From positions 496,001 through 560,000 of the forward strand of contig DASTYC010000038.1 of NCBI GenBank assembly GCA_035765195.1: 64,000 nt of DNA, in the 5' to 3' direction. Every line of letters begins with the position of its first letter. Within the stretch, counting starts at the first letter, position 1. Origin of the DNA: CALAED01 sp035765195 (lineage in GTDB: Bacteria; Actinomycetota; Actinomycetes; Streptosporangiales; Streptosporangiaceae). Positions 26,487 through 35,738 of the stretch are shown here, in pieces. The position numbers were made by a program, and so were the translations under genes. The notes beneath the pieces were generated by a model. The model was not told where the DNA came from. It worked only from the letters and a program-made list of their open reading frames with translations, and ran no database searches.

Positions 26487-27206
26487 TCAAAAGCGGGCGC
26501 TCATCACCGTTTCCCCGGATCGGGCGAATTCGATGGTGCCGATCTCGCGTACGTCGACCTTGATTGTGGAGCCCCAGGCGTAGGCGTTGTGGCCCGCCTC
26601 AAACGGTCGCAACGCGAAGCGGCGTCCGTCCTTTGTCACCAGGCAGGCGTCGTAGAGACCCGGCTGCGGCGCCGCCCGGAAGGTCACATACAGCCAGGAC
26701 GGCTCGCCTTGGTAGGCGAACACGGTGCCCTGCTCCGCGCCGAGGCCCGACATCAGCGGCGCGGCGGACAGGCCACGCCCGTGGGCGACGTCGAGCGTGT
26801 GCCGATAGCTCGCGGCGAGCTCGCGATCCTGCGCGGTCTGCCACCACACCGCTCCGGCGGCGAGCCCGGCCGCCGCCGCGGTCGCCGCCAGCCACGCCGC
26901 CGCCCGCGTGGACGCCCGCGTGGGGCGCCGGCGCAACGCACGGACCCGCCCAGGCGCCCGCCGCACCTTGGCCTCGGGCGCGAGCCGGGCCATGACGCGG
27001 CTCTCGAAGCCCGCCGGCGGTTCCTCGGCAGGGGCCAGCGTCAGCATCTCGTCGACCAGATCCGCGGTCACGGCGAGCTCGTGGCGGCAGTCGTGACAGT
27101 CGCCGAGGTGGGCGAGCGCACGCGCGCGCTCGTCACCCGCGGCGACCCCCGCCGCGATCTCCGGGATCAGTTCCCGGATCTCCGCGCACTCCGCGTCCTC
27201 ACTCAT
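26487..27206 (-). CDS. Anti-sigma factor with zinc-finger domain
   Basis: 239 residues from ATG at 27206, which overlaps the end of the sigma gene by 8 bases. The cytoplasmic N-terminus has the anti-sigma zinc motif HLGDCHDCRHEL (His-x3-Cys-x2-Cys). A single membrane helix is at about 105-125 (AAAWLAATAAAAGLAAGAVW) and the rest is an external RskA-type domain (GSTIKVDVREIGTIEFARSG). It should hold the partner sigma factor inactive until an external or redox signal releases it. Confidence 0.88.
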   Translation of the reverse strand: MSEDAECAEIRELIPEIAAGVAAGDERARALAHLGDCHDCRHELAVTADLVDEMLTLAPAEEPPAGFESRVMARLAPEAKVRRAPGRVRALRRRPTRASTRAAAWLAATAAAAGLAAGAVWWQTAQDRELAASYRHTLDVAHGRGLSAAPLMSGLGAEQGTVFAYQGEPSWLYVTFRAAPQPGLYDACLVTKDGRRFALRPFEAGHNAYAWGSTIKVDVREIGTIEFARSGETVMSARF

Positions 27207-27780
27207 CCCTAACCCCCAGAACCTCCCTGAGCTTGCCGAGACCGCGCCGTATCCGCGTCTTGGCGGTGCCAAGCGGGATCTCCTCGACGGCCGCGATCTC
27301 CTTCCCCGTGAGTCCATAGAACACCGACAGGGCGATGGCCCGCGCCTGCTCCGGCGGCAGCGCGAGCAGCGCCCGCCGGAGATTGTCTCTGTCGTCGTAG
27401 TCGAGACTCGAGTCGCTGGCGCCCTCCTGCGACACCAGCGATCCCATGAGCAGGAACGGGTCGGTGGGAAGCTCACCGCGCATGCGCAGGGCATCGATAG
27501 CCAGGTTGCGCGTGATCGTCAGCAACCAGGCGGGCACCCGCCCCTTGCGCGGATCGTAGCTTTCGGCGTGCCGCCAGGCCCGGACGAACGCCTCTTGGGC
27601 CACGTCCTCGGCGACCGAGCGGGAGCCGACGATCGTGAGCGCGAGGCCGAAGACCCGGGCCTGGTAGCGGCGGACGAACGCGGTGGCCGCATCGGCGTCC
27701 CGCGAAGCCATTCCAGCGAGCAGCGACTCATCTGACAAAGACCACACCCCGTGCACGGCGCGTGTCGCCCTCCGGTTCAT
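27199..27780 (-). CDS. RNA polymerase sigma factor, ECF type (SigK-like)
   Basis: 193 residues from ATG at 27780; the ribosome site is poor and the true start could be a few codons away. Region 2 is AFVRRYQARVFGLALTIVGS with AEDVAQEAFVRAWRHAESYD and WLLTITRNLAIDALR. Region 4 is LPPEQARAIALSVFYGLTGK then GTAKTRIRRGLGKLRE. Size and the coupled RskA-type anti-sigma gene fit a SigK-like factor. Target promoters cannot be read from this window. Confidence 0.9.
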   Translation of the reverse strand: MNRRATRAVHGVWSLSDESLLAGMASRDADAATAFVRRYQARVFGLALTIVGSRSVAEDVAQEAFVRAWRHAESYDPRKGRVPAWLLTITRNLAIDALRMRGELPTDPFLLMGSLVSQEGASDSSLDYDDRDNLRRALLALPPEQARAIALSVFYGLTGKEIAAVEEIPLGTAKTRIRRGLGKLREVLGVRDE

Positions 27781-27937
27781 CCCCTCCGGAATCCCCTCGC
27801 GTTCATCGCACCGTAGTACGGCATGGTGGTTCGGCGCCAACGCCGGCGAGAAAATGTCGATTGCTCGCACCACACATGGGATATACGGCCAGACCGCTCC
27901 ACGAGATTCACCCGATCCCAGCGGATTCGAGCCCGGC

Positions 27938-29521
27938 TCAGGTCAAGGCGAAGACCCCGTAGGAGAAGCCGCCGGCACGGATCTGCCCGTCGCCGATCGT
28001 CACGCCCCTGACCTCGAGCGGCCGCGCCGATTCGTCCGCACGCCCGAGGCGGTCGGCGACGGCGAGGTCCGCCGGCTCCCGGCGCGGGTTGATCACCACC
28101 AGGTGGCTGCCGCCGCGGACGTACACGAACGGGTAGCCGGCGTGCCACACCTCGATCGCGCCGGCGGCGCCGAGCGCGGGCTCCGCCTTGCGCAGCGCGA
28201 TCAGCCGGCGCACCTGGTTGAGCAGCGAGTCCTCGTCGGCCCGCTGGGCGGCGACGGTCGGCCGGTCCGGATCCGGATCGATCGGCAGGTACAGCCGGTC
28301 GGCGGGGGCGGCGGAAAAGCCGGCGTTCGCCGTGCCGTCCCACTGCATGGGGGTGCGCGAACCCGCCCGGTTGTACGTCGGCTCCAGCCGGCTGCCCTCC
28401 TTGTCGGGCAGTCCTGGGATGTAGCGCATGCCGATCTCGTCGCCGTAGTAGATCGCCGGCAGGGTCGGCCAGGTGAGGACGAACGCGAAGGCGGGCCCGA
28501 GCTGGTCGCGGGTGCGCGGGTGGCAGGCCAGCCGGGAGAAGTCGTGGTTGGCGGTCGGCAGCACGATGTGCCCGGCGTCGGCCACCGCCCGCACCGCCGC
28601 GCGCCAGGTCTCGAGGAACTCGGCCGGCGATCCCTTGCCGGCGGCGTCGAAGAAGCACTCCCCCTGCTCCCATGTGGGGCTGGTGGCCCCGGTGCCGGTG
28701 TCCCACAGCGAGCGCAGCGCGCGGCCGACGAAATGCAGGAAGAAGTCGGCGTGGAATCCCGCGGGGATCGCGATCTCGGGGCTCCCCCACTCGCTGAGCA
28801 TCATGGCGTCGGGGTAGGCGGCGTCCAGCCAGTCGCGCATCTCGCTCCACAGCCGCGCCGTCTCCACGCCGCCGGGGTCGTCCTTGACGAGCGAGAACGC
28901 CATGTCGACCCGGAAGCCGGCGACGCCGAGGTCGAGCCAGTGCGCCATGATCTCCCGCACCGCGGCCCGGTTGGCCCGGGGTCCCGCGGCGTCGACGGGC
29001 TGCCGCCACGGCTCGGCCTCGTCGGATCGCGCGTAGCCGAAGTTGAGCGCGGGCTGGCTGTCGAAGAAGTTCTTCAGGTAGTAGCCGGGCCGTGGTCCGG
29101 GCGACGGGACGAACCGCTCCGCCGGACGGTCGGCCCAGATGTAGCGGTCGTCCGCCGGGTCGTCGAGGGCCGCCCGGAACCACGGGTGCTGGTCGGAGGT
29201 GTGGCCCGGCACGAGGTCGAGCAGGATCCTGATGTCCCGCCGGCGCGCGGCCTCGACCAGCTTCACCAGATCGTCGTCGTCTCCGTAGCGCGGCGCGATC
29301 GTGAAGTAGTCGGATACGTCATAGCCGGCGTCCCGGAACGGCGAGGCGAAGCACGGGCTGATCCAGACCGTGTTCACCCCGAGCCAGGACAGATAGTCGA
29401 GCCGCTCGACGAGCCCGGGAAAGTCGCCGATCCCGTCGTCGTTGGAGTCGGCGAAGCTCTGCGGGTAGATCTGGTACAGGACGGCGTCGGCCAGCCAGGC
29501 CGGGGCAGGACGGACGATCAA
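27938..29521 (-). CDS. GH13 alpha-glucosidase / amylase-family enzyme
   Basis: 527 residues. The opening WLADAVLYQIYPQSFADSN and GIGDFPGLVERLDYL is the typical oligo-1,6-glucosidase/trehalose-synthase group start. Catalytic residues: nucleophile Asp206 in GFRVDMAFS, acid/base Glu244 in MLSEWGSPE, and the stabiliser Asp in ANHDFSR. DEIGMRYIP and RTPMQWD are also family marks. No signal peptide is seen, so it is cytoplasmic and likely hydrolyses imported maltose- or isomaltose-type sugars. It stands alone, divergent from GH20. Confidence 0.88.
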   Translation of the reverse strand: MIVRPAPAWLADAVLYQIYPQSFADSNDDGIGDFPGLVERLDYLSWLGVNTVWISPCFASPFRDAGYDVSDYFTIAPRYGDDDDLVKLVEAARRRDIRILLDLVPGHTSDQHPWFRAALDDPADDRYIWADRPAERFVPSPGPRPGYYLKNFFDSQPALNFGYARSDEAEPWRQPVDAAGPRANRAAVREIMAHWLDLGVAGFRVDMAFSLVKDDPGGVETARLWSEMRDWLDAAYPDAMMLSEWGSPEIAIPAGFHADFFLHFVGRALRSLWDTGTGATSPTWEQGECFFDAAGKGSPAEFLETWRAAVRAVADAGHIVLPTANHDFSRLACHPRTRDQLGPAFAFVLTWPTLPAIYYGDEIGMRYIPGLPDKEGSRLEPTYNRAGSRTPMQWDGTANAGFSAAPADRLYLPIDPDPDRPTVAAQRADEDSLLNQVRRLIALRKAEPALGAAGAIEVWHAGYPFVYVRGGSHLVVINPRREPADLAVADRLGRADESARPLEVRGVTIGDGQIRAGGFSYGVFALT

Positions 29522-29603
29522 GACGAGTCCTCTCGCTGGGGGTTAGGACGACCGGGGGTCGCCGGCCATTGCGCGGGGGCACACTTATGCCTAGTTTGCG
29601 CAC

Positions 29604-31280
29604 ATGAGCGCTCCCCGCCACGCGCACCCCGCTCCGTTCTCCCGACTCCCCCGGCTTTCCCGGCGCCGCCCGCGGCTGCGGCCCGCGTCCGCGCTGGTGA
29701 TCGTCGGCGCCGCCGTGCTGGTCGGCGCCGCGCCCGCCGCCGGCGGGGCCGCCACCTCCGGGCAGACCGCGGCCGCCGCGGCCGGGCGGCCGACGCCGGC
29801 GGCGCCGCCGCGGGTCATCCCCGCGCCGGCGAGCCTGACCACCGTCCCCGGCGGCTCGTTCGAGCTCACCCCCGACACGCGGATCGGGGTGACGTCGCGC
29901 CGGGCCCTCGGCGTCGCGACCGCGCTCGCCCAGATCCTGCGGCGGGCCACCGGCTACCCGTTCCCGGTGCGCGTCGGCGCCGGCCGCGGCATCACCCTGG
30001 GCCTGTCGGACGCCGACGGCCACGGCCGCGAGGACTATACGCTCGCCGTCTCCCGCGCCGGGATCCTGCTGCGGTCCGGAACGACGGAGGGCCTGTTCCG
30101 CGCCACCCAGACGCTGCGGCAGTTGCTGCCGGCGCGGATCGAAAGCCCGACGGCGAGCCCCGGGCCGTGGGTGGTCCCCGGCGTCCGGATCGCCGACCGG
30201 CCCCGGTTCGGCTGGCGCGGCGCGATGCTCGACGTCTCGCGGCACTTCTTCTCTGTCACCGAGGTGAAGCGCTACATCGATCTCGCCGCGCTCTACAAGA
30301 TCAACATGCTGCACCTGCATCTCGCCGACGACCAGGGCTGGCGCGTCATGATCGACAGCTGGCCGCGGCTGGCGACGCACGGCGGCAGCACGGAGGTGGG
30401 CGGCGGTCCCGGCGGCTTCTACACCAAGGCCGACTACGCCGAGATCGTCCGCTATGCCGCGGACCGCTACATCACGATCGTGCCCGAGATCGACATGCCG
30501 GGGCACACCAACGCGGCGCTGGCCTCCTACGCCGAGCTGAACTGCGACGGCGTCGCGCCGCCGCTCTACACCGGCACCGACGTCGGCTTCAGCTCGCTGT
30601 GCGTCGGCAAGGAGATCACCTATCAGTTCATCGACGACGTCGTCCGCGAACTCGCGGCGCTCACCCCCGGCCCGTACATCCACATCGGCGGCGACGAGGC
30701 GCACAGCACCCCGCACGACGACTACGTGACGTTCATCGAGCGGGTCAGGGACATCGTCGCCAGGCACGGCAAGACGATGGTCGGCTGGAAGGAGATCGCC
30801 GGGGCGTCCATCGCGCCCGGCTCGGTCGCGCAGTTCTGGGGCAGCACGACCCCGGGACCGAACGACATCGAGCAGGCCAGGTCGGCGGTCGAGCAGGGCG
30901 CGACGGTGCTGATGTCGCCGTGCGACAAGACCTACCTCGACATGAAGTACACCCCGAGCACGCCGTTCGGGCTGACCTGGTGCGCGGTCGTCGAGGCCCA
31001 GGACTCCTACACCTGGGACCCGGCACAGATCGTCGAGGGCGTCACCGACGAGGTCATCGAGGGCGTCGAGGCCCCGCTGTGGAGCGAGACCATCGACGAC
31101 ATCGGCGACGCGGAGTTCATGGCCTACCCGCGGCTCGCCGGGATCGCCGAGATCGGCTGGTCGCCGGCCGCCGGCAGGTCCTGGGAGACCTACCGGCCGC
31201 GGCTGGCCGCCCAGGGTCCGCGCTGGGACGCCCTCGGCGTGAACTTCTACCGCTCCCCGCAGGTGCCCTGGCCGTCCTGA
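29604..31280 (+). CDS. GH20 beta-N-acetylhexosaminidase, secreted
   Basis: 558 residues with an export signal (ALVIVGAAVLVGAAPAAGGA) after a basic, Arg-rich start. A GH20b domain covers about 70-190, and the catalytic barrel starts at RPRFGWRGAMLDVSRHF. The catalytic pair Asp364-Glu365 sits in HIGGDEAHSTP; Trp residues in GLTWCAVVEAQDSYTWDP and EAPLWSET line the sugar pocket. It releases GlcNAc from chitin oligomers or glycans outside the cell. Confidence 0.92.
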   Translation: MSAPRHAHPAPFSRLPRLSRRRPRLRPASALVIVGAAVLVGAAPAAGGAATSGQTAAAAAGRPTPAAPPRVIPAPASLTTVPGGSFELTPDTRIGVTSRRALGVATALAQILRRATGYPFPVRVGAGRGITLGLSDADGHGREDYTLAVSRAGILLRSGTTEGLFRATQTLRQLLPARIESPTASPGPWVVPGVRIADRPRFGWRGAMLDVSRHFFSVTEVKRYIDLAALYKINMLHLHLADDQGWRVMIDSWPRLATHGGSTEVGGGPGGFYTKADYAEIVRYAADRYITIVPEIDMPGHTNAALASYAELNCDGVAPPLYTGTDVGFSSLCVGKEITYQFIDDVVRELAALTPGPYIHIGGDEAHSTPHDDYVTFIERVRDIVARHGKTMVGWKEIAGASIAPGSVAQFWGSTTPGPNDIEQARSAVEQGATVLMSPCDKTYLDMKYTPSTPFGLTWCAVVEAQDSYTWDPAQIVEGVTDEVIEGVEAPLWSETIDDIGDAEFMAYPRLAGIAEIGWSPAAGRSWETYRPRLAAQGPRWDALGVNFYRSPQVPWPS

Positions 31281-31511
31281 GGAACTTCATCGAGTGACGC
31301 GGCCGCGGGCGCACCCCCGGTGCCTGCGGGAACGCCCGACCGTGGCCGGCCGGGCGCGATGCGTGATGGGTAATCGGCGGCCGACGGGGAACTCTTTGTC
31401 CGCATCATCGCGTCAAACCCATGCAAACGTCCCATATATACGTCCCACGCACACGTACGTCGCATCACCCCATAGAGCCACTCCCCCGCCGCCACAGCTG
31501 GAGGTCAGCGC

Positions 31512-34500
31512 ATGGCGGAGCCAGCCGATAATCGCCGGGCCGAACTCATCGCCGCGGCCCAGACGAAATGGATAGCCGCCCTCACCGACATGGGCGGCCG
31601 CAACACGTTGCTCTACTACAAGGACAGGCGCGCCAGCACGCTCGACCTGGGCGCCGCCGACCCGCAGGTGCTGGAGCGGTTCCTCGAAACCGGCTCCGTC
31701 CGCCTCACCAGACTGTTCCGCGACGTCGACCTGCGCGCCGACGCCATCCGCCGCGTCCAGGCGATCTACCGCAAGGCCAAGGAGCTGGCCGAGGAACGCG
31801 GCATCAACGCGGGCTACCTGGCCATCGGCCTGGCCAGATGGGACGAACTGTTCCTCGAGCCCGCCGCCCCGGTGCTGCTGCGCGGCCTGACGATCTCGCC
31901 CACCCGGGCCCGGCATGACGACTTCGACCTCGTGCTCGATGACGAGAGCGAGGTCAACCCGGTGCTGTTGCACAAGCTGGCCACGGTGTTCGGCGCGGAA
32001 ACCGGCGCCCTGGGCGGCGAGCCGGTCACCGGCCCCGACGTCGTGTACGAGCGGCTGCGGCGCATCGCCAAGGACGCCGACGTGCCCGGCTTCGACATCG
32101 CCCACCGCAAGGTCATCGGCACGTTCACCTACGCGAAGCTGCCCATGGTCCGCGACCTGCAGAACGCGGACGAGTTGCTGGCCGACAGCGACGTCGTCGC
32201 GGCCATCGCCGGCGACCCGGAGGCGCAAACCGGCCTCCACCCGGACCACGGCTCCCCCGCCGAAGCCATCGCCCATGACACAGTGCCGCCGGAGGACGAC
32301 TACACCGTCCTCGATGCCGATTCCTCCCAAAGCAGCGCCATCAACGCCGTGCTGCGCGGCGGCAGCCTGGTGATCCACGGCCCGCCCGGCACCGGCAAGA
32401 GCCAGACGATCGCCAACCTGATCGCCACCCTGGTCGCCCGCGGCCGGAAGGTGCTGTTCGTCGCCGAGAAGCGGGCCGCGATCGACGCCGTGCTGTCGCG
32501 CCTCAAGGGCGTGGGCCTGGGCGACATCGTCCTGGACATCCACGACGGGACCCGCGACCGGCTCCGCATCGCCCGCGACCTTGGCGCCACCCTCGACCGC
32601 TCGCAGCAGACCTCGCCGCCCGACGTGCTGAACCTGCACCGCCGCCTGGTCGACCGGCGCCGGCGCCTCGCCCAGCACGCGGACGCGCTGCACGAGGTCC
32701 ACCAGCCTTGGGGGGTGACGGCCTTCCAGGTCCAGTCGGCGCTGCTCGGCATCCCCGAGGCGGCGCGTACGGCCGTACGCCTGCCCGACGTCGAGCGCGT
32801 CGGCGGCGACACCGTCGACCGGCTCCGCGACGAGCTGCGCGAGTACGCCCACCTCGGCGGCTTCGCGCTCCGCCCGGAGGCGACGCCGTGGTACGGCGCC
32901 ACCGTCCACACCCCGCAACAGGCCAAGCAGGCCTACGATCTCGCGGCGCGGCTGTGCACACGGTCCCTGCCGCGGGCGCGCGACCAGATCGCCCGCGCCG
33001 CCGCCGAGACCGGGCTGTACGCGCCGCGCGGCTACGCCGAGTGGGGTGAGCGGCTGCGGCTGTACGTCGCGATCCAGGAGACCCGGCGCAAGCTGGCGCC
33101 GCAGGTGTACGACGCGCGTCCCGACCTGCTGGCCGCGGCCACCGCGCCGCGCGAGGACCGTACGGGACCGGGACCGGGACCGGGACCGGCGCGGCCGTCG
33201 TGGTCGGAACGGCGGGCGCTGGTCAAGCGCGCCCGCTCGATGTGGCTCCTCGGCAAGCCCGAACGCGAGGAGCTGCACCAGGCGCTGACCGAGGCGGCGG
33301 CGCAGCTGGCCGCGTGGATGCGGCTGCGCGCCGACGCCGGGCCGCCGCGGGTTCCGTCGAACCTCGCCGACGCGCTGCGTCGCCACGCCGAGTGCGAGGA
33401 ACAGCTCGCCGCGCTGCGCGCGTTCGTCCAGGTGCCGGGCGACGCCGAGCCGATGCTGTCCGCCCTGTACGCCGACCGGGACACCCCGTGGAAGCTGCCG
33501 CGCCTGTACGAGCTGCGCGCCGGCTTCGCCGAGTTGGGCCTGCGGCCGCTCGTCGACGAGCTCACCGCCCGGTCGGCCGGCCCCGACCTGGCCGTCCAGG
33601 CGCTCGACCACGCGTGGTACGCCTCGCTGCTGGACGTCATCCGGGTGCGCGATCCGCGGTACGCGGCGCATCGCGGCGACGCGCTCGACGAGATCGCCGC
33701 GGACTTCCGCGACCACGACGTCGAGCACCTCACCGCGAACCGCGCGCGGGTGCGCCGCGCCGTCGCCGACCGGCTGCACGACGCCCAGGATCACCACCCT
33801 CTGCAGGCCCGGGTGATCCGCAAGCAGGCCGCGTTGCGCCGCCGCCACATGCCGCTGCGCCGGCTGCTCGACCAGGCGAGCGACGTGTTGTTCGCGCTCA
33901 AGCCGTGCTGGGCGATGTCCCCGCTGGTCGTCAGCCAGGTACTGCCCACGTCCCGGCTGTTCGATGTGGTGATCTTCGACGAGGCCAGCCAGATCATTCC
34001 CGCCGACGCGATTCCGTCGATCATGCGGGCGCACCAGGTCGTCGTCGCCGGCGACGGCCACCAGCTGCCGCCGACCAACTTCTTCCGCCAGGTCGGCGAC
34101 GGCGACGCGAGCGAGGACGACGCCGAGGGCGACGGCGGCCCCGACGACGGCGTCGTCTCCTTCGGCTCCGGCTTCGAGTCGGTGCTCGACACGTTGCGGC
34201 CGCTGCTGCCTACCTGGCCGTTGACCTGGCACTACCGCAGCAGGGACGAACGCCTGGTGGCCTTCTCCAACGCCCGGATCTACGACGGCGCGCTGATGAC
34301 CTTCCCCGGCGTCTTCCGCGACGACTGCCTGCGCCACGTCGTCGTCGCCCAGGACACCGCGCCGGGGCAGGAGGCGTCGGTGACGGCCGAGGTGAACAGG
34401 GTCGTGGAGCTGATCCTCGAACACGCCCGCACCCGGCCCGAGGAGTCGCTGGGTGTGATCGCCCTGGGCATCAAACACGCCGAGCGCATCGACGAGGCGC

Positions 34501-35387
34501 TGCGCGCCGCCCTGGCCGAAGATCCCAAACCGCCGGCTTCCGAGGACGAACTCGAAGACAACGAGGACGAGCTCGAAGACGACGAGCCCGACGACGAACA
34601 ACGCGCCGAGGAAGAACGGCTCGCGGCGGAGCGGGCGGCGGCCGAGCGGGCGGCGCTGGAGGAGTTCTTCGCCGAGGACAAGCCCGAGCCGTTCTTCGTC
34701 AAGAATCTCGAACGGGTCCAGGGCGACGAACGCGACGCCATCATCTTGTCGATCGGGTACGGCAAGCACCCGGACGGCCGGATGCGCTACCACTGGGGGC
34801 CGTTGCTGCGCGACGGCGGCGAGCGCCGCCTCAACGTCGCGGCGACCCGCGCCAAGCACCGGCTGACGCTGGTCAGCTCGTTCTCGGTGCACGACGTCGA
34901 CCCGGAGCGGGTGACGAAGCCCGGCGCGCGGCTGCTGGCCGAATACCTCGAGTACGCGGGTTCTGGCGGCGCCCAGCTCAGCGGCAAGGCCGCCACCGAC
35001 GCCGAGGCGGAGCTCAACCTCTTCCAGCACGACGTGCGCGAGCGACTGCGCGGTCTCGGCATCACGGTCGTGCCGCAGTTCGGCGTGGGCGGCTACCGCG
35101 TCGACTTCGCGGCGGCGCATCCGGACGAGCCGGGGCGCATGGTGCTGGCCATCGAGGCGGACGGCCCGTCCTATCACGCCTCGCGCAGCGCCCGCGATCG
35201 AGACCGGCTGCGCAAGGAGCACCTGGAGCGCCTCGGCTGGGTCTTCCACCGCATCTGGTCGACGAACTGGTTCCACGATCCGGACGGCGAGGTCGCCAAG
35301 CTCCAGGCCGCCTACGAACGCGCGATCTCGGCCACGCCGGCCGGGGACGCGGTGAGCAGCGAGGACGGGTCCGTGCCGGCCCGCTGA
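31512..35387 (+). CDS. DUF4011 superfamily 1 helicase fused to a Vsr-like (MTES_1575) nuclease
   Basis: 1291 residues from ATG at 31512 with GGAGG upstream. The N-terminus (KWIAALTDMGGRNTLLYYKD) is DUF4011-like. SF1 helicase motifs: I, HGPPGTGKSQT near 290; II, VIFDEASQIIP near 821; III, VVAGDGHQLPP; IV, TWHYRSRDERLVAFSN; V, VQGDERDAIILS; VI, NVAATRAKHR. An acidic insert (EDELEDNEDELEDDE) precedes motif V. The C-terminal 110 residues (YRVDFAAA, MVLAIEADGPSYHASRSARD) are a restriction-like nuclease domain. Such fusions occur in defence islands, and lone copies are widespread. Role unproven; an anti-phage or DNA-repair function is inferred. Confidence 0.85.
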   Translation: MAEPADNRRAELIAAAQTKWIAALTDMGGRNTLLYYKDRRASTLDLGAADPQVLERFLETGSVRLTRLFRDVDLRADAIRRVQAIYRKAKELAEERGINAGYLAIGLARWDELFLEPAAPVLLRGLTISPTRARHDDFDLVLDDESEVNPVLLHKLATVFGAETGALGGEPVTGPDVVYERLRRIAKDADVPGFDIAHRKVIGTFTYAKLPMVRDLQNADELLADSDVVAAIAGDPEAQTGLHPDHGSPAEAIAHDTVPPEDDYTVLDADSSQSSAINAVLRGGSLVIHGPPGTGKSQTIANLIATLVARGRKVLFVAEKRAAIDAVLSRLKGVGLGDIVLDIHDGTRDRLRIARDLGATLDRSQQTSPPDVLNLHRRLVDRRRRLAQHADALHEVHQPWGVTAFQVQSALLGIPEAARTAVRLPDVERVGGDTVDRLRDELREYAHLGGFALRPEATPWYGATVHTPQQAKQAYDLAARLCTRSLPRARDQIARAAAETGLYAPRGYAEWGERLRLYVAIQETRRKLAPQVYDARPDLLAAATAPREDRTGPGPGPGPARPSWSERRALVKRARSMWLLGKPEREELHQALTEAAAQLAAWMRLRADAGPPRVPSNLADALRRHAECEEQLAALRAFVQVPGDAEPMLSALYADRDTPWKLPRLYELRAGFAELGLRPLVDELTARSAGPDLAVQALDHAWYASLLDVIRVRDPRYAAHRGDALDEIAADFRDHDVEHLTANRARVRRAVADRLHDAQDHHPLQARVIRKQAALRRRHMPLRRLLDQASDVLFALKPCWAMSPLVVSQVLPTSRLFDVVIFDEASQIIPADAIPSIMRAHQVVVAGDGHQLPPTNFFRQVGDGDASEDDAEGDGGPDDGVVSFGSGFESVLDTLRPLLPTWPLTWHYRSRDERLVAFSNARIYDGALMTFPGVFRDDCLRHVVVAQDTAPGQEASVTAEVNRVVELILEHARTRPEESLGVIALGIKHAERIDEALRAALAEDPKPPASEDELEDNEDELEDDEPDDEQRAEEERLAAERAAAERAALEEFFAEDKPEPFFVKNLERVQGDERDAIILSIGYGKHPDGRMRYHWGPLLRDGGERRLNVAATRAKHRLTLVSSFSVHDVDPERVTKPGARLLAEYLEYAGSGGAQLSGKAATDAEAELNLFQHDVRERLRGLGITVVPQFGVGGYRVDFAAAHPDEPGRMVLAIEADGPSYHASRSARDRDRLRKEHLERLGWVFHRIWSTNWFHDPDGEVAKLQAAYERAISATPAGDAVSSEDGSVPAR

Positions 35388-35738
35388 CCACGGCAGTCCC
35401 ACCGGCCTCACTTTTATTCGGCTTGCTCTGAACCCCGGTCGCGGCACCCGCGTATCTCCGTCCGACTGATCTCCAATTGACCGACCGGATGCGTGGCTCC
35501 GTCGAACATCCGACATGGCAGAGGTTCAGAGTGGAACTTCCACGTACTCGGGGTGGCGACACACTTTCGCCGCCCACTGTGCCTTTGGCGTGCTCGTCGC
35601 CGACCGGACAGCCACCGATACGACAGCCAGGTCCAGGAGATCGCTCAACGTCGGCCGGTCAGAACAGTTCACGCCACGGTAAGCGGCCAGGCAGAACCCG
35701 CGCGCTCGCCACTGGCATGTTCACGAGGTGAGAATTCA
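35388..35738. other. Gene-free stretch of about 350 bases
   Basis: Between the helicase gene and the DUF1996 gene no credible coding sequence is seen on either strand: stops are frequent and no ribosome site is placed well. It is less GC-rich than its surroundings and probably holds the promoter of the DUF1996 gene, but I cannot point to a clear -35/-10 pair. Confidence 0.5.

Noticed and set aside
31413..35516. A 1367-codon open frame on the minus strand opposite the helicase gene
   Set aside because: Its protein is Arg/Gly/Val-rich with no family motifs and mirrors the codon pattern of the plus-strand gene, which has all helicase motifs; this is a GC-driven shadow.
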